DNA from: Micromonospora sp. WMMD1102
GTDB lineage: Bacteria; Actinomycetota; Actinomycetes; Mycobacteriales; Micromonosporaceae
DNA: 64,000 nt
Direction: 5' to 3'
Assembly: GCF_029626265.1 (NCBI RefSeq)
Contig: NZ_JARUBN010000001.1
Span: 6,017,001-6,081,000, forward strand
Part shown: positions 57,591 to 64,000 of the stretch, piece after piece
Layout of the letters: every line of letters begins with the position of its first letter
Numbering within the stretch: the first letter of the stretch is position 1
Notes under the pieces: generated by a model
Seen by the model: only the letters and a program-made list of their open reading frames with translations
Databases searched by the model: none
What the model was told of the DNA's origin: nothing
Program-made: the position numbers and the translations under genes

Positions 57591-60542
57591 TCACCCGGTG
57601 CGCGGTCCGCGTGCGGTGCTTGTCGCGTCGCAGCTGACGGTTTGTCGGGGTCGTGGCGGGCATCGGCCCGGTGCCGCCCCGACGAGTGCGGCCGGCGGGG
57701 TGAAGACGATTGCCTTGCCGTTGGCCAGTACCAGCTGGTTGACCGAGTACTGCACCGCGTCGGTACCGGTCAGGTTCTCGATGCCGATCGTCGCCGAGTT
57801 GCCCAACTCGCGTCCGGCGTTCAGCCCGGTGTAGTTGAAGACGATCTGACCCCACTCCCAGAGCACCACCTGGAAGCTGACCCGCGCGGCCGGTGCGCCG
57901 GAGAGCCCCACGTCCTTCCACTCGACCACGAACTGCCGGTCGGGTGCGCTGCCCAGCAAGGCGGTCCGGACCCGCGACTCCGGGTGCATCACCAGGTCGT
58001 CCCAGAACGGGTAAAGCGCGGCGTTCGGTGTCGCGGCGTGCGGCAGCGCCCGGTTCGCCGGCCAGGAGCCACGCGGGTCCGCGAAGGACAGTACGCCGTT
58101 CACGTCCACCCACGCCCTGGAATGGTTCTGCCCGTAGTACGGGAACGGGAACGGCAGCGCCACCGACGTACTGTCGTTGTCCCCGGTCAACGGCAGCTCG
58201 GTCGGACCGGCCGGCGGGTACGCCCGGCCGGAGTGTGTCGTGCACGTGTAGCCGAAGCCGTCGGCGCAGCTGCCGGGCGCGCCGTCGTAGGTGGCGGTGT
58301 AGGTCGCGGCGGTGGCGGCCGGAGCCGTGACCACGTGGGTCGCGGCACCCCCGTCCGACCAGCTCTGGAAGGCGTACGTCCCCGGGCCGAGCCGCTGCGG
58401 CCCGGGCGCGCTGACCGTGTTGGTCGAGCCGACGATCACCTGCACGGCGTTCGGGGTGGTGAGGCTCCGGCCGTTGAGGTTGACCCGCAGCCCGGCGGGC
58501 TTGGTCGCCAGCTTGAGCTGCACGGTCTTCGGGTCCAGCCGGAGCGTGGTACTCCCGGTCAGCCCACCGCTGTCCGTCGCGGTCAGCGTCAGCTCCAGAT
58601 AGGACGGATACTCGTGGTCCGGGGCCAGGAACGTCCCGGAGGCCACCCCGGTCACCTCGCGCACCGGGTGGCTGTGACAGTTCTCCGGCGTGGTGCAGTG
58701 CATGTTGACCAGCGTCCAGGTAAGCGCCGAGGCCGGCAGCGCGCCCTGCTGGGGGTCGGTGGCGCCACCGCTGAACGTTACAGTCTGGCCCGTGGCCCAG
58801 CGCAGCGCGGCGGTCGGCTGCTCGATCACCGGCACCGGCGCACTCGTACCGACCCTGATCTGCACCGTCGCGGTGTCGCTGAGCCCGGCGAAGTCGACCA
58901 CCCGCAACCGGGCGGTGTAGGTTCCGATCGACGGGTACCGGTGGGTCACGTTCAGCCCGGTCGCGTCCACGGTGCCGTCGTTGGTGAAGTCCCACTGGTA
59001 TTCGAGGATGTCGCCCGGGTCCGGGTCGGTCGAACCGACGGCGTCGAAGGAGACGTCCAACGGCGCTCTTCCGCTGGTCGGGGTCGCCTCGGCGACGGCG
59101 TCCGGCGGCTGGTTGCCGGAACTGTAGTGGAACCGGCGTACGGTGCCGCCGAGCAGGTCGACGTAGTACAGGTCGTTTTCCGGCCCGATCCGCAGGTCCA
59201 CCACGCCGGGTGCGATCGCGAACGGCACGATCCGGGCCGGATCGGGCAGCCCGTTGCTGCCGGTCCGCATCGCCCAGATGCAGCCCCGGGAATAGTCGGC
59301 GAAGAAGAGCGCTCCCGCGTATGCCGCCGGATAGCCGCCTCCTCCGCCCGGGTAGAACGCCACCCCGGCCGGGGACGAGCCGCCGGTCGGGCAGCCGTCG
59401 CCGGCCGCCACCTGCTGACTGTGCTGGTAGGTGTAGTACGGCGGGGTGACCGTGCCGGCCGGTTGGGGGTAGAGGGTCTCGCAGAGCGACAGGTTCGCCG
59501 CGTTGTAGCCGCCCTGCGGCGCGTTCCCCTCGTAACACGGCCAGCCGTAGTTGCGGACCGGCCCGACCGCCGGGTCGACCACCCGGTTGACCTCCTCCCA
59601 GGTGCGCCAGCCGACGTCACCGATCCAGACCTCGCCGGTACCCGGCCGGAACGTCCAGCGGTACGGGTTGCGCAGCCCGTACGCCAGGATCCGCCGGTTG
59701 TTCGGGTCGCTGCTCGCCGCCAGCGGGTTGTCCGGCAGCCCGGCCCCGGTGGTCGGCGAGACCCGGATCAGCGTGCCGGAGAGCCCGGTCGGGTCGCCCG
59801 GGGTACGGATGTCCTGGGAGCGCAGTCCGCCGCCCTCGGCGCTCGGCGGTGTCATCGCGCCGCCGGCCGGTGCGGGCGGGTCGGCGCACGGGTTCGACGG
59901 GCTGCCCGCCTGCCCGTAGTCGGTGAAGGTCGCCGACGCCCCCTCGCCACCGGCGACGTAGAGCGCACCGTCCGGACCGAACGCCAGGTCCCCGATCGAG
60001 TGGCTCTCGATCTGGTGGCACCAGTCGTGCAGCAGCACCTGCTCGCTGCCGGTCGTCACGTTCCCGGCGGCCCGCAGCCGGGAGACCCGGGCGCTGGCCC
60101 GGCAGTTCCCGACCACCGGGCAACTGTCGTGGTATGTAGGCGCGGGGCCGCCGACCACCCCGTCGTAGGTGTAGCTGAGGTAGACGTACGGGTCGGCGGG
60201 GAAGTTCGGCGGCAGGGCCAGGCCGATCAGTCCGAGGTCCTCGTAGTCGTAGACCTTGGGGCGCAGGTCGGCGAAGACGGTGGCGGTGTTGTCGGCCAGG
60301 CTGTCGAAGACCTTCACGATGCCGCTCTTCTCGGCGACGAAGACCCGGCCGTCCGGGGCGAAGACCAGCTTGGTGGGGCGGGTCAGCCCGGTGAAGACCA
60401 CCTGCTGGGTGAAGCCGGGCGGGATCGCCGCCGCGGGTCGGGGTTCGAGCGGCGGCAGCCCGGCCACGACCGGTACGCCCAGCCCGAGTGCCAGGGCCGG
60501 AACCAGCGCCCGAGCCCAGTTTCGCCGCACGGCTGCGGACAT
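57591..60542 (-). CDS. Secreted glucose/sorbosone dehydrogenase-like protein with PKD domain, downstream paralogue
   Basis: 983 residues with a signal peptide (about 1-41, ending in RPAAA). Residues about 45-480 are a six-bladed propeller of the glucose/sorbosone dehydrogenase (PQQ-type) family: TRPTKLVFAPDGRVFVAEKS, HSIGDLAFGPDGALYVAGG, YGLRNPYRWTFRPG and EVWIGDVGWRTWEEVNR. A PKD domain follows (about 505-590; DPDPGDILEYQWDFTNDGTV), then Ig-like domains and a C-terminal domain shared with secreted actinobacterial proteins (PFWDDLVMHPESRVRTALL). It probably oxidises an extracellular sugar; PQQ is not confirmed. The last 20 residues (RCPPRPRQTVSCDAT) differ from the paralogue. Start at 60542 gives the signal peptide. 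Confidence 0.88.
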   Translation of the reverse strand: MSAAVRRNWARALVPALALGLGVPVVAGLPPLEPRPAAAIPPGFTQQVVFTGLTRPTKLVFAPDGRVFVAEKSGIVKVFDSLADNTATVFADLRPKVYDYEDLGLIGLALPPNFPADPYVYLSYTYDGVVGGPAPTYHDSCPVVGNCRASARVSRLRAAGNVTTGSEQVLLHDWCHQIESHSIGDLAFGPDGALYVAGGEGASATFTDYGQAGSPSNPCADPPAPAGGAMTPPSAEGGGLRSQDIRTPGDPTGLSGTLIRVSPTTGAGLPDNPLAASSDPNNRRILAYGLRNPYRWTFRPGTGEVWIGDVGWRTWEEVNRVVDPAVGPVRNYGWPCYEGNAPQGGYNAANLSLCETLYPQPAGTVTPPYYTYQHSQQVAAGDGCPTGGSSPAGVAFYPGGGGGYPAAYAGALFFADYSRGCIWAMRTGSNGLPDPARIVPFAIAPGVVDLRIGPENDLYYVDLLGGTVRRFHYSSGNQPPDAVAEATPTSGRAPLDVSFDAVGSTDPDPGDILEYQWDFTNDGTVDATGLNVTHRYPSIGTYTARLRVVDFAGLSDTATVQIRVGTSAPVPVIEQPTAALRWATGQTVTFSGGATDPQQGALPASALTWTLVNMHCTTPENCHSHPVREVTGVASGTFLAPDHEYPSYLELTLTATDSGGLTGSTTLRLDPKTVQLKLATKPAGLRVNLNGRSLTTPNAVQVIVGSTNTVSAPGPQRLGPGTYAFQSWSDGGAATHVVTAPAATAATYTATYDGAPGSCADGFGYTCTTHSGRAYPPAGPTELPLTGDNDSTSVALPFPFPYYGQNHSRAWVDVNGVLSFADPRGSWPANRALPHAATPNAALYPFWDDLVMHPESRVRTALLGSAPDRQFVVEWKDVGLSGAPAARVSFQVVLWEWGQIVFNYTGLNAGRELGNSATIGIENLTGTDAVQYSVNQLVLANGKAIVFTPPAALVGAAPGRCPPRPRQTVSCDATSTARGPRTG

Positions 60543-60706
60543 GGCGGCCTCCCCTCGACGGCGCCGCCGAGTTTGTCCGGCGGCTGCCGGCTCCAGGATC
60601 ACCGTCCGTAGCGGGGCGGGCTGTCGCGAGGTTGACCAGGGCGGCTAGCCGACCGGACGCTCCTTAACGACCGATCAGACTCCCTGGTCAACCGTTCGCA
60701 CAGGGA

Positions 60707-63601
60707 TCACCTTGGTAGTCGGCCGCCGAGCGGCGACTGCCGGTTCCCACCCCGCTCGGCTACGAAGGGTTGCTGGGCGACCGGCCGGAAGACAATCGAG
60801 GTGCCGTCGGCCAGTACCGGCCGGTTGACCGAGTACGACAGCGCGACCGTACCGGTCTGGTTCTCGATGCCGACCGTCGCCGAGTCGCCCCGCTCCCGCC
60901 CGCTGCTGCTCAGGTCCCGGTAGTTGAAGACGATCTCGCCGTCCTCGCCGATCACCGCCGCGAAACTGATCCGGGCGGAACTGGAGCCGTAGATGCCGCT
61001 GTTGCGCCACTCGACCACGAATTTGCGGTTCGGCGCGGTACCCGTCACCGCCGTCCGGACGCTGGAGTCGGAGCGTACCCAGAGGTCGTCCCAGAACGGG
61101 TAGAGCGCCGCGTTCGGCGCCCCGGCCGCCGGCAGCACGGCGTTCACCGGCTGCGGCCCGCCCGGGTCGGTGAAGGAGACGAACCCGTTCCCGGAGACCC
61201 AGGCGGTGCGGTAGCCCTGCCCGAAGAGCGGCACCGGGAAGGGCAGCTCCACCGAGGTCACCGCGTCGTCGCCGGTCAACGGCAGCACCGTACCGGCGGA
61301 AAGCCAGGGCCGGTCGGTCGCGGTGCCGCAGACGTAGCCCGGCGCGGCGCCACAGCCGGAGACGCCGGCGTACGACGCGGTGTAGGTGGTCGCCGTCTCG
61401 GGCGCGGTGACGACGTGCGTCGCCGCCCCGCCGTCCGACCAGCCGGCGAAGGAGTACGCCGTGCCACCGGCCGACTGCGACCCCGGTGCGCTCACCGTGT
61501 TCGTCGAACCGACGATCACGGTACGGGTGAACGGCGCCGTACCGGTGGTCGGGCCGACGCTCAGCCGCAGCCCGGCCGGGTCGGTGCCGAAGGTGAGGTC
61601 GACGGTGCGCGGGTCGAGCCGGCGCAGCACCGTGTTCGACAGGCCCTGCGCGTCGGTGGCGGTCAGCTCCAGTTCCAGGTACGACGGGTACTCGTGGTCC
61701 GGTGCGACGAAGGAGCCGGACGCCACCCCTGTCCACTCCCGGAGGTGGTGGGTGTGGCAGTTGCCGACCGACTCGCAGTGTTCCATCCGCAGCTTCCAGC
61801 GCAGCGCGGAGGCCGGCAGGTTGCCCTGCTGCGGGTCGGTGGCCCGGCCGGCGAAGCTCAGGGTGTCGCCGACCCGCCAGGTGGTGCCGAGCACCGGGCT
61901 GTCCAGCAGGGCGGTCGGGGCGGCGTTGCCGGGCTGGATCCGGACGGTGCTGCTCGCCGAGCTGCCCAGGGTGTCGGTGACGGTGAGCGTCGCGGTGTAG
62001 CTGCCGTTGCTCGGATAGCGGAAGGTGGCGGTCGGGGTGCTGGCGTCGACCGTACCGTCGCTGGTGAAGTCCCACTTGTAGCTGAGCCGTCCGGCGTCGG
62101 CCGGGTCCGGGTCGGTGGAGGCGGTGCCGTCGAAGCTGACGTCGAGCGGGGCGGGGCCGGTGGTCGGGGTCGCCTGGATCACCGCGGTCGGCGGCTGGTT
62201 GCCGGGGAAGTACCTGATCCGGCGTACCGTGCCGCCGCCCATGTCGGCGTAGTACAGCTCGGCTCCCGGGCCGATCGCCAGGTCGACCGGGCCGGCGGCG
62301 GCCTGGCCGAACGCCTCGATGTTCACCGGGTCGGGCAGCCCGCCCGGTGCGCTCGGGCGCATCGCCCAGATGCAGCCGCGCGAGTAGTCGGCGAAGAACA
62401 GCGCCCCGGCGTACGCCGCCGGATAGTTGCCGCCGCTGCCCGGATAGAAGGCGAGTCCGGAGACCGCGTCCCCGCCCGACCCGCAGTTCTCCCCCGGCAC
62501 CACCGGCGCGCTGTGGTGGTAGGCGAAGTACGGCGAGGTCTGGCCGGCACCGGTGTAGAGCGTCTCGCAGAGGTTCAGGTTGGCGTTGTCGTAGCTGCCC
62601 ATCCGGGTGGGCCCCTCGTAGCAGGGCCAGCCGAAGTTGGTCACCCCGGCCCTCGGGTCGGCGATCCGGTTGACCTCCTCCCAGGAGTTCCAGCCGACGT
62701 CGCCGAACCAGACCTCGTTGGTGCCGGGCCGGATGGTGAACCGGAACGGGTTGCGGGCGCCGTACCCGACGATCCGCCTGGTGTTCGGGTCGGCGGCGCC
62801 GATCGCCGGGTTGCCCGGCGCCGCCGCCCCGGTCGCCGGGTCGAGCCGCAGCACCGCGCCGTCCAGCCCGGTCGGGTCGGCGGCGGTCCGGACGTCCTGG
62901 GCGCGCAGCGCCCCGCCCTCGGCGGTCGGCGGCGTCATGGTGCCGCCGGGCGGGTCGGCGCAGGGGTTGGCCGGGTTGCCCAGCTGGCCGTAGTCGGTGG
63001 CGCTGAAGCTGGCCCCGTCGCCGGCCGTGGCGTAGAGCATGCCGTCGGCACCGAACCGCAGGTCGCCGACGGAGTGGCTGGGGTACTGCTGGCACCAGTC
63101 GGAGATCAGCACCTGCTCGCTGCCGGTCATCACGTCACCGGCGGCCCGCAGCCGGGAGAGCCGGCCGGTGACCAGGCAGCGGCCGTTGTTGGCGTCGCCG
63201 CAGGTGTCGTTCCACACCGGAGCGGTCTGTCCGGGCGGCGCGTCGTAGGTGTAGAGCACGTAGACCCAGGGGTTCGCCGGGAAGTCGGCCGGCAGTGCCA
63301 GTCCGAGCAGGCCGCGGTCCCACTGGTTGTGCACGTCGCGGGAGAGGTCTGCGAAGACGGTCGGGGTCGGGTCGGCCAGGTCGGTGTAGACCTTGATCCG
63401 GCCGCCCTTCTCGGCGACGAAGACCCGGCCGTCCGGGGCGAACTCGATGTTCGTCGGCTGGCTGAGCCCGCTGAACACCACCTGCTCCTGGAACCCGTTC
63501 GGCAGGGTCACCGCCGAGGCCGCCGTCGGGTGCAGCGGCGCCAGTACGCTGCCCAGCAGTGCCATTACCAGACCAAGTCGCAAGCCGCGCCGCAGTCGCA
63601 T
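60707..63601 (-). CDS. Secreted glucose/sorbosone dehydrogenase-like protein with PKD domain, upstream paralogue
   Basis: 964 residues; signal peptide about 1-31 (ending in TAASA). The same order of domains as its neighbour: propeller (SQPTNIEFAPDGRVFVAEKG, HSVGDLRFGADGMLYATAG, YGARNPFRFTIRPG, EVWFGDVGWNSWEEVNR), PKD (DPDPADAGRLSYKWDFTSDG), Ig-like domains with GGAATHVVTAPE and the same C-terminal domain (PFWDDLWVRSDSSVRTAV). The two genes are tandem copies 164 bases apart on the same strand, clearly diverged. Cys pairs around DWCQQYPSHS and NLCETLY are kept in both. GAGGAAG precedes the ATG at 63601. Substrate and cofactor are unproved. Confidence 0.88.
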   Translation of the reverse strand: MRLRRGLRLGLVMALLGSVLAPLHPTAASAVTLPNGFQEQVVFSGLSQPTNIEFAPDGRVFVAEKGGRIKVYTDLADPTPTVFADLSRDVHNQWDRGLLGLALPADFPANPWVYVLYTYDAPPGQTAPVWNDTCGDANNGRCLVTGRLSRLRAAGDVMTGSEQVLISDWCQQYPSHSVGDLRFGADGMLYATAGDGASFSATDYGQLGNPANPCADPPGGTMTPPTAEGGALRAQDVRTAADPTGLDGAVLRLDPATGAAAPGNPAIGAADPNTRRIVGYGARNPFRFTIRPGTNEVWFGDVGWNSWEEVNRIADPRAGVTNFGWPCYEGPTRMGSYDNANLNLCETLYTGAGQTSPYFAYHHSAPVVPGENCGSGGDAVSGLAFYPGSGGNYPAAYAGALFFADYSRGCIWAMRPSAPGGLPDPVNIEAFGQAAAGPVDLAIGPGAELYYADMGGGTVRRIRYFPGNQPPTAVIQATPTTGPAPLDVSFDGTASTDPDPADAGRLSYKWDFTSDGTVDASTPTATFRYPSNGSYTATLTVTDTLGSSASSTVRIQPGNAAPTALLDSPVLGTTWRVGDTLSFAGRATDPQQGNLPASALRWKLRMEHCESVGNCHTHHLREWTGVASGSFVAPDHEYPSYLELELTATDAQGLSNTVLRRLDPRTVDLTFGTDPAGLRLSVGPTTGTAPFTRTVIVGSTNTVSAPGSQSAGGTAYSFAGWSDGGAATHVVTAPETATTYTASYAGVSGCGAAPGYVCGTATDRPWLSAGTVLPLTGDDAVTSVELPFPVPLFGQGYRTAWVSGNGFVSFTDPGGPQPVNAVLPAAGAPNAALYPFWDDLWVRSDSSVRTAVTGTAPNRKFVVEWRNSGIYGSSSARISFAAVIGEDGEIVFNYRDLSSSGRERGDSATVGIENQTGTVALSYSVNRPVLADGTSIVFRPVAQQPFVAERGGNRQSPLGGRLPR

Positions 63602-64000
63602 GGCCCACTTCCTCTCCCCACGTGGTGAGCGCGACCGCCCGGCTCTTCCCCGGGACATGACAGTCGCTCACCTTTGTGGGCACAGAGTAGTTTTCGGCGC
63701 AAGGCTTGCCAGCCACCAGGGTCTAATCGCGAATCCGGACGAAGATCAACGAAACGCCGCTTCCCCGGACGGTTCGACCCGATGCCACTGAATGCGTGTT
63801 GATCAGGGCACTGACCTGCCGGTGTGCGTACGACACGCGGATGAGCGAGTGAAGGAACAATCGTACGTTCGGTCGTGACCTTGTAAGTAACTCGACACAT
63901 ACACCAATCCCCGGTCCTTGCCCGGGCCGGGCCGGTAGAGCAAGGTCTTGGTAGGCACCGGCGGTGACGGGACAAGCTCGGTGCGCAAGCAACACTCATT
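63602..64000. other. Region upstream of the dehydrogenase-like paralogues
   Basis: 399 bases to the window edge. No convincing gene, hairpin or RNA gene was recognised; short open frames on both strands have no family pattern. The promoter for the paralogue gene should lie at its left end. Confidence 0.45.

Noticed and set aside
63565..63999. Minus-strand open frames upstream of the dehydrogenase-like gene
   Set aside because: They overlap the signal-peptide region or lack ribosome sites and family patterns.

Overview
The window is high-GC actinobacterial DNA with GTG/ATG starts, short GTGA and TGATG overlaps between genes, an F420-type oxidoreductase, MmyB-type XRE and TetR regulators, DivIVA-like coiled-coil proteins and a CBM2-GH6 cellulase under a CebR-like box. 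Gene order and content fit a filamentous Micromonosporaceae member (Micromonospora/Plantactinospora type); this taxonomic call is inference. It looks chromosomal: no plasmid functions, rRNA, tRNA or CRISPR array were seen.

Layout. 1-5.8 kb: the N-terminal part of a NIT-domain sensor kinase, an MFS transporter, and two adjacent genes of unknown function that share a C-terminal helical domain. 5.9-8 kb: a secreted GH6 cellulase with a CebR-like operator upstream. 8.4-11.8 kb: two tandem copies of a two-gene cassette, each a secreted, C-terminally membrane-anchored protein followed by a class F sortase, with an identical 17-nt overlap in both copies. 11.9-19.5 kb: the large NAD-glutamate dehydrogenase, a lipoprotein penicillin-binding protein and a TM2 protein. 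19.6-22.5 kb: a TetR regulator, an SDR oxidoreductase whose 3' end appears damaged, a LysR regulator and a repeat-rich intergenic block. 22.5-31 kb: a ureohydrolase with a long low-complexity tail, a YbbN-type thioredoxin, an isobutyryl-CoA-mutase-type large subunit, an Asp23 protein, the mutase chaperone GTPase MeaB, a thiolase and methylmalonyl-CoA epimerase. 31-40.5 kb: a 2OG-Fe(II) dioxygenase-like protein, an F420-dependent oxidoreductase, two DivIVA/FilP/Scy-like coiled-coil proteins, an AI-2E family permease, a frameshifted hypothetical gene and a mini-GntR regulator. The order MeaB-thiolase-epimerase-coiled-coil pair recalls the filP/scy neighbourhood of Streptomyces.

40.7-52.6 kb is a surface-polysaccharide locus: a membrane-anchored beta-helix protein, then two divergent, tightly coupled operons. 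The minus operon runs C-methyltransferase, sugar-1-phosphate nucleotidyltransferase, PIG-L deacetylase, pyruvyltransferase, a 24-codon mini-ORF and an FrhB-like Fe-S protein. The plus operon runs NAD-dependent epimerase, second C-methyltransferase, GT2 glycosyltransferase and flippase. Together they could make, modify and export a polysaccharide with C-methylated, deacetylated and pyruvylated sugars.

52.6-57.5 kb holds an oxidoreductase, an IS701-like transposase whose first catalytic Asp is missing, an XRE regulator and an MFS exporter preceded by a 30-codon leader ORF. 57.6-63.6 kb holds two tandem secreted paralogues with a glucose/sorbosone-dehydrogenase domain and PKD domains. Recurrent small-scale features are tandem duplications that copy a gene's end together with its stop codon (three sites), and a palindromic terminator that also supplies the TAA stop of the adjacent gene (two sites).
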